Of a stretch of DNA of 26,182 bases, positions 1 to 7,707 are shown one piece after another. This DNA comes from Alphaproteobacteria bacterium (GTDB lineage Bacteria > Pseudomonadota > Alphaproteobacteria > UBA8366), in assembly GCA_029861675.1 (NCBI GenBank), contig JAOTYV010000026.1:1-26182 (forward strand), written 5' to 3'. Position 1 is the stretch's first letter. Each line of letters begins with the position of its first letter. Both the position numbers and the translations under genes were made by a program. A model generated the notes under the pieces. It saw only the letters and a list, made by a program, of their open reading frames with translations, had not been told where the DNA came from and made no database searches.

Positions 1-1033
1 CGGCCTTGAACGTGACGAGATGTCTTAATTTGGCGGGATCGACATCCTTGATCCGCGACAACACATCGACGTCACCGAATTTGTACCGGTTGCCCTCTTC
101 GATTGTGAAGGTGACGAAAAAATCCTTGTGATCCGGCGCTAATTCCGCGACGGCAGACGCCACGCGAAAATCCGCATAGCCGTTTTCCAGATAGTGCCGG
201 CGCAGCAGCTCACGGTCGAAGGTGAGCCGGTCGGGATCGTACTTGTCGACCGACGATAAGAAACGCCACCATTTGCTCTCCCGCGTCAGAACGACTCCCC
301 GCAAATCGCTGTCGGAAAACACCCGGTTGCCCACGAAGGATATGCTGCGGATGCCGGACTCGGGCCCTTCCTGTATTTCGAAGACCAGATCGACACGGTT
401 TTGCGGCAACCGGATAATTTTAGGATCGACCACCGCGGCAAACAGACCGTTGCGGCGGTACAAATCGAGGATGCGTTTGACATCCTTCTGAACCTTGGTT
501 CGCGTAAAGACAATTCGCGGCCTCAGTTGAACTTCGGCGCTCAGACTTTCTTCGTCGAGCTCATCGTTTCCTTCGAACGCGATTCGATTGATGATTGGAT
601 TCTCAACCACCTTGACCACTAATGCACTGCCGTTGCGGCTAATTGCGACATCGGCAAACAGGCCCGTCCCATACAGCAATTTGAGTGATTCATTTACCTT
701 GGCATTGTCGAAGGCATCGCCCTTTTTCAATACCAAGTAGGTGCGCACCGTATCCGGATCGATACGCTGGGTCCCTTCGATAACGACGTCGGCGATAACC
801 GGAGCCCCTAAAGGTGCTTCTACCGGGGCGCTCGGTCGCGCGCGCGGTTCGGGGCTCACTGGTGCGGGTGGCACAATTTTGGGGACCGCTGTCGGAGCGC
901 TCGGTTCGGGGTTTACGGGTGCGGGCGGCACAATTTTGGGGACCGTTGTGCCTTGGGCCTCTAACGGCCTAGAAAAACACAAACAGCACAAAAATACGCC
1001 GCAAGTAACGGCGACCTTCAGCCACGTCCCCAC
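1..1033 (-). CDS. bamA: Outer membrane protein assembly factor BamA, N-terminal part (cut by window edge)
   Basis: Central subunit of the BAM complex, which folds and inserts beta-barrel proteins into the outer membrane. Reading leftward from a GTG at 1033, the first 344 codons are present and the frame is still open at base 2; the barrel lies outside the window. Residues 1-26 look like a signal peptide (Lys6, then a hydrophobic Cys/Leu/Val core, cut near LEA-Q). Residues 27-79 are a proline-rich linker containing a 19-residue repeat. POTRA domains start near residue 80 (VIADVVIEGTQRID) and continue with typical motifs: LYGTGLFADV, VVENPIINRIAFEGN, SISFVGNRVFSDSDL and HYLENGYADFRV. The GTG follows an in-frame TAG directly and has an AGGGAG ribosome site about 10 bases upstream. 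It lies 28 bases after rseP, the usual alphaproteobacterial order. Identity is sure from the POTRA sequence; the exact start is likely but not proven. Confidence 0.93.
   Translation of the reverse strand, partial: MGTWLKVAVTCGVFLCCLCFSRPLEAQGTTVPKIVPPAPVNPEPSAPTAVPKIVPPAPVSPEPRARPSAPVEAPLGAPVIADVVIEGTQRIDPDTVRTYLVLKKGDAFDNAKVNESLKLLYGTGLFADVAISRNGSALVVKVVENPIINRIAFEGNDELDEESLSAEVQLRPRIVFTRTKVQKDVKRILDLYRRNGLFAAVVDPKIIRLPQNRVDLVFEIQEGPESGIRSISFVGNRVFSDSDLRGVVLTRESKWWRFLSSVDKYDPDRLTFDRELLRRHYLENGYADFRVASAVAELAPDHKDFFVTFTIEEGNRYKFGDVDVLSRIKDVDPAKLRHLVTFKA
839..943 (-). repeat. Tandem repeat in the BamA linker (57-base period)
   Basis: Two imperfect direct copies, at 943-896 and 886-839, encode VPKIVPPAPVNPEPSA and VPKIVPPAPVSPEPRA, BamA residues 31-46 and 50-65. 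The copies differ at about five bases over 47. They lie between the signal peptide and POTRA 1. The repeat could extend or contract by slippage while keeping frame, since 57 is a multiple of three. Confidence 0.85.
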
Positions 1034-1053
1034 CTAAACACCGCTCCCTGTCC

Positions 1054-1068
1054 GACCTTTTTCAGGTC
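1054..1068 (-). other. Short hairpin at the rseP-bamA junction
   Basis: On the minus strand GACCT-GAAAA-AGGTC forms a 5-bp stem that includes the rseP stop codon (1064-1062) and ends about 20 bases before the bamA GTG. No T-run follows, so it is not a convincing terminator. It could influence termination or re-initiation between the two genes, or be chance. Confidence 0.35.
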
Positions 1069-2183
1069 AATAAGTTCTTAACGAACTCCAGTACAGACAG
1101 ACTCACTAAGTCATTTATTGTTACGAATAACATAAGACCAAGGACTAAGACCAGCCCAATCCGCAGACCGAATTCCTGAGCCTTCTCTCCGAGCGGTTTT
1201 CCACGAATAGCCTCGATGCCATAAAACAGCAAATGTCCGCCGTCGAGCATTGGCACCGGAAACAAATTGATCAGTCCAAGATTAATCGACAGCATCGTCA
1301 TCAACGAGATGAATGACAAAAATCCCTGCCGCGCATGATCGCCTGACAATTGGCCAATGCGCAGCGGCCCACCAAGTTCTTTTACTTCGCGCTTGCCGAC
1401 AATAATCTGGCCGACCGCGGTTAAGGTAAATCCGGTGATCTCGATGGTTTCTTTCGTCGCCTCCCAAACCGATTGAAACGGACCGAGCGTTCGAGGTTTA
1501 CCGGCGCCGCTGCGAACGCCGAGAAAACCAATCTTGTGGGGGTGTCCCGAAACATCCTTCATTTCTTTGACGCCGGGCGTAACGTTCATCGTAATTTTTT
1601 GACCGTCCCGGAGAATGACCATCTCCAGGGATTCACCCGGATGTAATCTGACGATTTGCGCCACGTCGCGGAATCGCTCGATCTCCGAACCGTCAATTTG
1701 CACGAACTGATCGCCGACCTGCATACCCGCCTGTTCGGCGGCACTGCCCGGCGTGACTTCGCTCACCGTTGCCGCGCGATCGACCTGGCCGAATGACATG
1801 AACAAAATGGAAAGAACCAAAATTGCAAACAGGTAGTTCGCCGCAGGCCCCGCAAACACGATGGCGGCACGCTGCCCCAGACTCTTATGGGTGAAGGATA
1901 CCGCTTTTTCCTCCTCGGTCAGCGGCTGTCCGCTTTCGCCGCCGCCGCTATAGGCGCCTTCGCCGAACATTTTGACATAGCCGCCGAGCGGAACTGCGCT
2001 GAACTTCCAACGTGTCTTGGCGCGATCGGTCCAGCCAAACAGTTCCGGTCCAAAGCCGATCGAAAAGACCTCCACATGCACACCGCACCGCCGCGCGACC
2101 CAATAGTGGCCAAGCTCGTGCACGAAGACGAGCACGGTTAGCAGGGCCAGGAAGGCCGGGACATATACCAGAAAGAAATCCAT
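1062..2183 (-). CDS. rseP: Site-2 intramembrane zinc metalloprotease RseP
   Basis: Site-2 protease of the inner membrane. In proteobacteria this family cleaves anti-sigma factors of the envelope stress response and clears signal-peptide remnants. The 373-residue product has the HExxH zinc motif at residues 22-26 in the first membrane segment (VFVHELGHYW), a PDZ domain around residues 125-200 (VSEVTPGSAAEQAGMQVGD), and the NLFPVPMLDGGH segment with the third zinc-ligand motif LDG at 313-315. A last hydrophobic helix (IGLVLVLGLMLFV) precedes the C-terminus. I see one PDZ domain rather than the two of the E. coli enzyme. The gene lies between dxr and bamA as usual, but 433 bases separate it from dxr. 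Part of its 3' end is duplicated at 2400-2558. Confidence 0.96.
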   Translation of the reverse strand: MDFFLVYVPAFLALLTVLVFVHELGHYWVARRCGVHVEVFSIGFGPELFGWTDRAKTRWKFSAVPLGGYVKMFGEGAYSGGGESGQPLTEEEKAVSFTHKSLGQRAAIVFAGPAANYLFAILVLSILFMSFGQVDRAATVSEVTPGSAAEQAGMQVGDQFVQIDGSEIERFRDVAQIVRLHPGESLEMVILRDGQKITMNVTPGVKEMKDVSGHPHKIGFLGVRSGAGKPRTLGPFQSVWEATKETIEITGFTLTAVGQIIVGKREVKELGGPLRIGQLSGDHARQGFLSFISLMTMLSINLGLINLFPVPMLDGGHLLFYGIEAIRGKPLGEKAQEFGLRIGLVLVLGLMLFVTINDLVSLSVLEFVKNLLT

Positions 2184-2399
2184 AAAATTCCAGCGCTATG
2201 GTTGTTCTTGGACGGTTGCGACAAATCTTCGATGCGCGGCCCCATCCCAATTTCGGATGGAATACATACATGGCCAGTTTCCTGCCCAAGACAAGCGGAA
2301 ATCATTCACAAGCGAAAGAATGATCAGCACACATCCAATGGGGATACGGCATCCAGGCCACATAGAAACCACTTCGTATCCGACCTTATTGCCGGGTTT

Positions 2400-2558
2400 G
2401 GTAACTAATTTCTTAACGAACACGAATACAGGCAAATTAGCCAAGCTAAATCTGGTGACGGATATCATGAAAACCGAGAGGAATACCAGTCCAATTGAAT
2501 AACGGATCGGTACCGTTAGGGCCGGATCCAAACAGATACCTAACGGTTCTATGCTCTC
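2400..2558 (-). pseudogene. Relic of a duplicated rseP 3' end
   Basis: Reading the minus strand in one frame from about 2558 gives ESIEPLG, a divergent stretch, then IGLVFLSVFMISVT and further to FVFVKKLVT. This parallels the RseP C-terminus (EAIRGKPLG, IGLVLVLGLMLFVT, LEFVKNLLT). Over the last 32 residues 15 are identical with no gap. At DNA level, 2410-2495 aligns without gaps to 1075-1160 inside rseP with about 58 of 86 bases equal by hand count, including 12 identical bases at one end. The relic has lost the stop codon of rseP and reads on to 2196. The zinc site and PDZ region are absent. The only start candidate is a TTG at 2531 with weak AGG spacing. Best read as the remains of a tandem rseP copy; a small two-helix membrane protein (2531-2196, 111 residues) is the alternative. 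Confidence 0.6.
2512..2547. repeat. 9-bp inverted repeat in the dxr-rseP gap
   Basis: ACCGTTAGG at 2512-2520 and its exact reverse complement CCTAACGGT at 2539-2547 are separated by 18 bases. The pair straddles the TTG at 2531 that could start the relic reading frame. It could be an RNA stem-loop or a protein-binding site. No T-run follows on either strand, so a terminator is unlikely. Confidence 0.5.
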
Positions 2559-2616
2559 GGAAGGTCGTCAGCCCGAATCCTAGAAATCCGCTGCCAATCA
2601 AGCCTTTGTTCGCCGG

Positions 2617-3816
2617 TTAGGAAATCTTGCCGACAATCTCGCGCGCCGTCGCACGGGCCTCGGTATCAGTGGTGTAGACATCTTCCAACGAGGTCAGTGC
2701 GCTATTAGGTACGCGGCTCAGCGTCTCCTCCACGGTTCCCGAGATATCCAGGAAACCAATCTCCCCGGCAAGAAAACTCGCCACGGCAATCTCATTCGCG
2801 GCGTTGAGGATGGTCGGCGCCCGTCCGCCTGACTGCAGCACTTCGCGCGTCAGCCGCAAGGCGGGAAATCGTTCCGGATCGGGCGGTTCAAACGTCAATT
2901 TCGTAAGGGATGCCAAGTCGAGCCGCTCCGCCGGCGCGATCATGCGGTCGGGCCAGGCCAGCGTATAGGCGATCGGCGTACGCATATCGGGCGAGCCCAA
3001 CTGCGCGAGGACTGACCCGTCCACATAGGACACCATGCTGTGGATGACCGATTGCGGGTGCACCAGGACGTCGATCCGATCCTCTGGAACGCCAAATAAA
3101 TGATGCGCTTCGATAACTTCGAGGCCTTTGTTCATCATGGTCGCGGAATCGACCGAAATTTTAGCGCCCATATCCCAGTTGGGATGGGCCACTGCCTCGG
3201 CGGCCGTCGCCGCGCCCATCCGATTCTGCGACCAGTCCCGAAACGGTCCGCCCGACGCGGTCAGAACCAACTTCTCGACAGCATCGCGGCGGTCAAATTC
3301 AAAGACTTGAAAGATAGCGTTGTGTTCTGAATCGACCGGCAAAAGGGTGGCGCCACGGCTTTCAATTTCCGCCATCATCAGATCGCCGGCGCAAACCAGA
3401 CATTCCTTATTGGCAAACGCGACAATGGCGCCCCGCCGCACCGCGGCCAGCGTTGGCTCCAGCCCGGCCGCCCCGACAATCGCGGCCATGACCCACTGCG
3501 CCGGTTTTTCAGCCGCCGCAATTACAGCCTCCCGACCAGCCGCTATTTCCATGCCGAGACCGGAGAGCGCCGCCTTCAATGCGCCGTACCCGTCCGGGTC
3601 CGCGAGCGCGACAAATTTCGGATTCAGCAACTTCGCCTGACGTGCGAGCAATTCGACATTACGGTTGGCCGTCAAGGCCTCGACCACATAGTGGTCCGGC
3701 TGACGTTCGATCAAATCGATGGTTTGGCAGCCGACCGAGCCGGTCGACCCAAGGATCGTGACGCTGCGCGGTTCGGATGCAGCAAAGCTCGCGGGCTGTC
3801 CGCTGGTCATTGCCAT
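2617..3816 (-). CDS. dxr: 1-deoxy-D-xylulose 5-phosphate reductoisomerase
   Basis: Second enzyme of the MEP isoprenoid pathway: it converts DXP to 2-C-methyl-D-erythritol 4-phosphate with NADPH in the cytoplasm and is the target of fosmidomycin. The 399-residue length fits the family. The NADPH loop GSTGSVG is at residues 23-29, FANKECLV near 134-141, and the metal and substrate motif PVDSEHNA at 160-167. The conserved KISVDSATMMNKGLEVIEAH, HPQSVIHS and LNAANEIAV segments follow. The ATG at 3816 has a GGGGAG ribosome site about 9 bases upstream and overlaps the cdsA stop by 10 bases; a second ATG at 3810 would give a 4-base ATGA overlap. The product helps feed isoprenoid supply for UppS encoded just upstream. 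Confidence 0.97.
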   Translation of the reverse strand: MAMTSGQPASFAASEPRSVTILGSTGSVGCQTIDLIERQPDHYVVEALTANRNVELLARQAKLLNPKFVALADPDGYGALKAALSGLGMEIAAGREAVIAAAEKPAQWVMAAIVGAAGLEPTLAAVRRGAIVAFANKECLVCAGDLMMAEIESRGATLLPVDSEHNAIFQVFEFDRRDAVEKLVLTASGGPFRDWSQNRMGAATAAEAVAHPNWDMGAKISVDSATMMNKGLEVIEAHHLFGVPEDRIDVLVHPQSVIHSMVSYVDGSVLAQLGSPDMRTPIAYTLAWPDRMIAPAERLDLASLTKLTFEPPDPERFPALRLTREVLQSGGRAPTILNAANEIAVASFLAGEIGFLDISGTVEETLSRVPNSALTSLEDVYTTDTEARATAREIVGKIS

Positions 3817-4634
3817 ATTAATGGACTCCCCCCTCCGGCAACGGACATTAGCGCCGCCGCCGGCATCACCGTCAAGTACCCGTCGAACCGGTCCAAAAAT
3901 CCGCCATGCCCTGGAATAAGATTGCTGGCGTCTTTAACGTCAAAGTGGCGTTTAACCGCGGATTCCACCAAATCACCCATTTGTGCGACAACCGCCAGAA
4001 CGACACTCGCCGCCGTCACGGCCCCTGGTGTCGCTTCGGCACTGCCGACTCCGACAAACAGTCCGACACATCCTGCGAGCATCGCCCCACCGGCAAGTCC
4101 GCTCCACGTCTTGTTCGGGCTGATCACCGGCGCAAGCTTCGGACCGCCGATCGCACGGCCGCTGAAATAGGCGCCCACATCGGTCGCGACAACCACGCCC
4201 ACGAGCCACAGCACGGTTAAAAGTCCGGTATCCGGCGTACCGCGCAACCAACCGGCAGCGGTAATACCCAATACGATATAAGGGATGCCGATGACGAGGA
4301 TGGACCAATTGACCGAGCGCCGCCAACGGCAATAAATCAAAACCGTCAGGGTTCCAGCAACAACGGCAATCGCCGCCGCATCGAATCCAATTGTTACCTC
4401 CAGAATCGGTGCGGCAACGGCGGCGCAGATCGAAACGATCATTACCGGCGATCCCTTCTCGCCGCAGAGAGTCGAAAGCTCCCAGCACATCGCGGCCGCG
4501 GCCACACTCAGCAACGCGGCGAATATGAAACCGCCCATCCACACTGCCGCAATCGCAAGCGGTAACATGACCAGAGCGGACAGTACCCTCAGGCCGAGAT
4601 TTCCGATTTTAGGGGGAGCCAACTGTGGCGCCAT
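3807..4634 (-). CDS. cdsA: Phosphatidate cytidylyltransferase (CDP-diglyceride synthase)
   Basis: Inner-membrane enzyme making CDP-diacylglycerol from phosphatidic acid and CTP, the branch point for all bacterial phospholipids. The protein is nearly all hydrophobic helices, and the family signature lies near the C-terminus at residues 225-251 (SAVKRHFDVKDASN, then PGHGGFLDRFD). I chose the ATG at 4634 (275 residues) because the first helix (LGLRVLSALVMLPLAIAAVW) starts soon after it and the overlap with uppS is only 26 bases. ATGs at 4670 and 4709 would add 12 or 25 residues inside uppS. A GGAGG lies 23 bases before 4634, too far to decide, so the start is uncertain. Its stop overlaps dxr. 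Confidence 0.93.
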   Translation of the reverse strand: MAPQLAPPKIGNLGLRVLSALVMLPLAIAAVWMGGFIFAALLSVAAAAMCWELSTLCGEKGSPVMIVSICAAVAAPILEVTIGFDAAAIAVVAGTLTVLIYCRWRRSVNWSILVIGIPYIVLGITAAGWLRGTPDTGLLTVLWLVGVVVATDVGAYFSGRAIGGPKLAPVISPNKTWSGLAGGAMLAGCVGLFVGVGSAEATPGAVTAASVVLAVVAQMGDLVESAVKRHFDVKDASNLIPGHGGFLDRFDGYLTVMPAAALMSVAGGGSPLIWQ

Positions 4635-5349
4635 ATCTGCGGTCGCGGCGGTGAAATTCCTCCAGCGCATCGGCCAGATTGGTTCCGTCGAAATCAGGCC
4701 AAAGCACATCCTGAAACACGAACTCCGTATAGGCGAGTTGCCAGATCAAAAAATTACTGATCCGTTGTTCGCCGCTGGTTCGGATCAGCAAATCCGGATC
4801 GGGAATATCCGCCGTCGCCAGCGCGCCTTGGAGAATCGATTCGTCAATTGCGTCGGGATCGAGCCGTCCTTCGGCGATTTCATGACCGAGCTTCCGCATC
4901 GCCTGGGTAATATCCTGCCGGCCGCCGTAGCTCAGCGCCAGGATAGCGGTTAGGCCGGTATTCTCCGACGTTGTAGATTCCGCCTGCTCGATAAGTTGAA
5001 CGATGTCTTTCGGAAGGCGTCGGCGGTCACCGATAATTCGAATTCGAACGTTATTCTTGTGCAATTCGGCCGTTTCCGACCGCAGATACAGCCGGAGCAA
5101 CCCCATCAAATCATGGATTTCGTTTTCCGGCCGGCTCCAGTTTTCCGATGAGAAACCGAATAACGTCAGGTACGACACCCCCTGTTCGGCCGCCGCGCGC
5201 ACACTTCGCCGCACCGCTTCCGCGCCTTGCTTATGGCCGGCCGTGCGGGGCAGGTTCCGCTGCTTGGCCCATCGGCCGTTGCCATCCATGATTATGGCGA
5301 CATGCTTTGGTGGCTGCGGAGATGCGGAGTGGGAAGGTAAAGGTTCCAT
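4609..5349 (-). CDS. uppS: Di-trans,poly-cis-undecaprenyl-diphosphate synthase
   Basis: Cis-prenyltransferase extending farnesyl diphosphate with eight isopentenyl units to undecaprenyl diphosphate, the lipid carrier for peptidoglycan and other glycans. The 246-residue protein has the catalytic aspartate D22 in IIMDGNGRWA, then HKQGAEAV, LFGFSSENWSRP (residues 63-74), LSYGGRQDI and DLLIRTSGEQRISNFLIWQ (RTSGE at 190-194), then YTEFVF. These are the family hallmarks in order. The ATG at 5349 is 3 bases after the frr stop, so the two are probably translationally coupled; a clear separate ribosome site is not seen. Undecaprenyl synthesis here uses precursors from the MEP pathway that includes Dxr, two genes downstream. 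Confidence 0.97.
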   Translation of the reverse strand: MEPLPSHSASPQPPKHVAIIMDGNGRWAKQRNLPRTAGHKQGAEAVRRSVRAAAEQGVSYLTLFGFSSENWSRPENEIHDLMGLLRLYLRSETAELHKNNVRIRIIGDRRRLPKDIVQLIEQAESTTSENTGLTAILALSYGGRQDITQAMRKLGHEIAEGRLDPDAIDESILQGALATADIPDPDLLIRTSGEQRISNFLIWQLAYTEFVFQDVLWPDFDGTNLADALEEFHRRDRRYGATVGSP

Positions 5350-5352
5350 AGC

Positions 5353-5910
5353 CTAGACTTGCATGATTTCCTTTTCTTTTGCATCCAGGCTTTCGTCGAT
5401 TTCCTTGATGTGCTTGTCGGTTCGCTCTTGAATTTCAACCGACTGATCCCGATGCTCATCCTTGGAAATCTCGCTGTCCTTCTCCATCTTCTTAAGTTTC
5501 TCCATACCGTCGCGGCGGACATTGCGGACCGCGACGCGTGCCTGCTCGGCATATTTGCTGGCAACCTTTTTCAGCTCGACGCGGCGTTCTTCGCTGAGAT
5601 CCGGTATGGGCACCCGAATGACGCTTCCTTCGGTTTGAGGATTGAGCCCCAAATCCGATTCACGAATCGCTTTTTCGGCGGCCTTGACCAGGCTTTGGTC
5701 CCACACCTGCACGGTAATGAGACGCGGCTCCGGTGCGCTGACATTGCCGACTTGGTTCATCGGCATCTTGCTGCCATAGGCATCGACAATAATCGGATCA
5801 AGCAAACTCGCCGAAGCACGGCCCGTCCGCAATCCACCGAACTCACGCCGCAAAGCGTCCAACGCACCATCCATGCGGCGCTGCAAGTCGGATAAATCAA
5901 CTCCTGCCAT
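5353..5910 (-). CDS. frr: Ribosome recycling factor
   Basis: Splits post-termination 70S ribosomes together with EF-G. The 185-residue length is standard. The sequence has the N-terminal helix with [14 protein letters not shown] (the RTGRAS core), the beta domain with [13 protein letters not shown], and the long C-terminal helices with [19 protein letters not shown] and a Lys/Glu-rich end. It starts at an ATG 3 bases after the pyrH stop and ends 3 bases before uppS, inside the pyrH-frr-uppS-cdsA-dxr run. No oddities were seen. Confidence 0.98.
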   Translation of the reverse strand: MAGVDLSDLQRRMDGALDALRREFGGLRTGRASASLLDPIIVDAYGSKMPMNQVGNVSAPEPRLITVQVWDQSLVKAAEKAIRESDLGLNPQTEGSVIRVPIPDLSEERRVELKKVASKYAEQARVAVRNVRRDGMEKLKKMEKDSEISKDEHRDQSVEIQERTDKHIKEIDESLDAKEKEIMQV

Positions 5911-5913
5911 GAC

Positions 5914-6672
5914 TTACGCTCCCTCGGAAATTATCGTGAAGGTTCCCTCGCCTTTTACCACATTTGCGAAGGCGCCAGAATCGCGAATTGAGAAAACGAT
6001 AATCGGAATCTTGTTTTCCCGGGCCAGCGAAATTGCGGACGCATCCATCACTTTAAGATCGCGCGACAAGACTTCTAGATAGGACAGTTTTTCGTATCGA
6101 TCGGCTTTCGGATCCAGAAATGGGTCGGCGCTATAGACGCCATCGACTTTCGTCGCTTTCAACAAAGCGTCACAACCCATTTCAGACGCCCGCAAAGCCG
6201 CTGCCGTATCGGTGGTGAAGAATGGGTTACCGGTACCCGCCGCAAAAATGACGATGCGGCCGCGCTCCATATGCCGCACCGCACGCCGCCGGATGTACGG
6301 CTCACACACCGTTTGCATGGGAATCGCTGATAGAACCCGCGTTTGCGCGCCGTTGGTTTCGAGCGCGCTCTGCATCGCCAGGGCATTCATGACTGTCGCC
6401 AGCATGCCCATGTAGTCGGCGGTGGCGCGTTCCATGCCGTTTGCCGCGCCGGAAATGCCGCGAAAGATATTACCGCCGCCGATGACTAGGCAGATTTCGA
6501 CGCCAAGCGCCGCGACGGCGGTAACTTCGCCGGCAATTCGTTCCACTGTACCGGGGTCGAGGCCGTAATCCCGCTCGCCCATTAACGCTTCGCCGGAAAG
6601 CTTCAGAAGGACTCGGCGGTAGCCGACTGGCGAAGCAATTTCATTCTTGGCGCTTTGGGAGCCTGACGCCAT
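5914..6672 (-). CDS. pyrH: Uridylate kinase (UMP kinase)
   Basis: Cytoplasmic hexameric kinase of the amino-acid-kinase family that phosphorylates UMP to UDP. The 252 residues include the phosphate-binding KLSGEAL (24-30), GGGNIFRG (65-72), the UMP-binding segment [15 protein letters not shown] (143-157) and [13 protein letters not shown] (172-184). The N-terminal 17 residues before [11 protein letters not shown] are a short extra tail. The ATG at 6672 has a strong GGATGAGG ribosome site just upstream. It sits 40 bases after tsf, in the widespread rpsB-tsf-pyrH-frr order. Confidence 0.98.
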   Translation of the reverse strand: MASGSQSAKNEIASPVGYRRVLLKLSGEALMGERDYGLDPGTVERIAGEVTAVAALGVEICLVIGGGNIFRGISGAANGMERATADYMGMLATVMNALAMQSALETNGAQTRVLSAIPMQTVCEPYIRRRAVRHMERGRIVIFAAGTGNPFFTTDTAAALRASEMGCDALLKATKVDGVYSADPFLDPKADRYEKLSYLEVLSRDLKVMDASAISLARENKIPIIVFSIRDSGAFANVVKGEGTFTIISEGA

Positions 6673-6712
6673 TTACCTCATCCTTCTATCGATCAATTGA
6701 TCCTGGGCCGGC

Positions 6713-7651
6713 TTAGGAGTCTGCGTCGTCTTTCGTGAGAGACGCCACTTCCGCGGCAAAATCCGCCTCTTCCTTTTCGATGCCTTCGCCCAGTTCATAT
6801 CGCATGAAGCCCTTGACCGCGACCGGTGACGCCGCATCCTTGCCGGCTTGTTCGATGACCTTCGCGATTTTGGTTTCATTGTCGATCACGAAGGTCTGCT
6901 CAAGCAGCACGACGTCCTGATAAAACTTACGCAACCGGCCTTCAACCATCTTTTCTACGATTTCCGGCGCCTTCCCGCTTGCCGCCGCCTGCTCCGACAA
7001 GATCTTCCGCTCCCGATCGAGCGATTCGGCCGAAACCTCATCCGTCGACAGCCATTCCGGCCGCGCCGCCGCAACGTGCATCGCAAGCTGTTTGCCGACG
7101 CCTTCCAACCCGCCCGCGTCCGCATCGGACTCTATCGCGACCAAAACACCGATCTTGCCGAGGCCCGGCTTCACCGCCCCGTGCACGTAAGAGGATACAC
7201 CGCCCTTACCGGTCGAGACGTATTGGACGCGGCGAATGTTCATATTCTCGCCGATCGTGGCAATCTTCTGCGTCAATTCTTCCGCGACCGTGCGGTCCGC
7301 CCCCGGGAATGGAGCGTCGAGAATAGCCGCCATATCGCCCTTCTTTTCAAGCGCGATGGCGGTTACCTGCCGCACGAAATCCTGAAAGCTTTCCTCGCGG
7401 GCGACGAAATCCGTCTCCGAATTCACTTCCACCATGGCGCCGGCGGTACCCTCGGCCAGCACGCCGATCAATCCTTCCGAAGCAACCCGCCCCGCCTTCT
7501 TTGCCGCTGCCGCCAAACCCTTCTTGCGTAGCCAATCAACCGCATCGTCAAGGCTGCCGTCGTTCTCGGCCAGCGCCTTCTTGCAGTCCATCATGCCGGC
7601 GCCGGTTTTGTCACGCAGCTCCTTGACCATCGCCGCGGTGATTCCCGCCAT
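6713..7651 (-). CDS. tsf: Translation elongation factor Ts
   Basis: Guanine-nucleotide exchange factor that regenerates EF-Tu-GTP. The 312-residue protein has the N-terminal UBA-like segment [16 protein letters not shown] (12-27) and the EF-Tu-contacting [11 protein letters not shown] motif (TDFVA at 80-84), followed by two core subdomains with [10 protein letters not shown] and [10 protein letters not shown]. The ATG at 7651 is preceded by a GGAAAGGA ribosome site. It lies 56 bases after rpsB, its usual partner, and ahead of pyrH. Confidence 0.98.
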   Translation of the reverse strand: MAGITAAMVKELRDKTGAGMMDCKKALAENDGSLDDAVDWLRKKGLAAAAKKAGRVASEGLIGVLAEGTAGAMVEVNSETDFVAREESFQDFVRQVTAIALEKKGDMAAILDAPFPGADRTVAEELTQKIATIGENMNIRRVQYVSTGKGGVSSYVHGAVKPGLGKIGVLVAIESDADAGGLEGVGKQLAMHVAAARPEWLSTDEVSAESLDRERKILSEQAAASGKAPEIVEKMVEGRLRKFYQDVVLLEQTFVIDNETKIAKVIEQAGKDAASPVAVKGFMRYELGEGIEKEEADFAAEVASLTKDDADS

Positions 7652-7707
7652 GTGCCGATCCTTTCCTATTTCCGCTTTATCAACCCAACCGCCTACTGGC
7701 GAAGCCC

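Larger units (their letters stand above)
2184..2616. other. 433-base dxr-rseP gap without an intact gene
   Basis: Most dxr-rseP junctions in this group are tight, so a 433-base gap stands out. The part next to dxr (2400-2558) carries a decayed rseP 3' end. A 9-bp inverted repeat lies at 2512-2547. The remaining 216 bases next to rseP show no recognisable coding similarity; a minus-strand frame runs through them to a stop at 2196, but its product after the relic (KPGNKVGYEVV onward) looks like no protein I know. I see no clear terminator. An rseP promoter could lie here, but no convincing -35/-10 pair was found. Confidence 0.6.

Noticed and set aside
2437..2449. TTAGC-CAA-GCTAA small palindrome in the dxr-rseP gap
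   Set aside because: Lies inside the rseP relic and is too short to mean much.
6691..6702. 12-base palindrome GATCAATTGATC between tsf and pyrH
   Set aside because: Short, AT-centred, inside an operon and without a T-run; likely chance.
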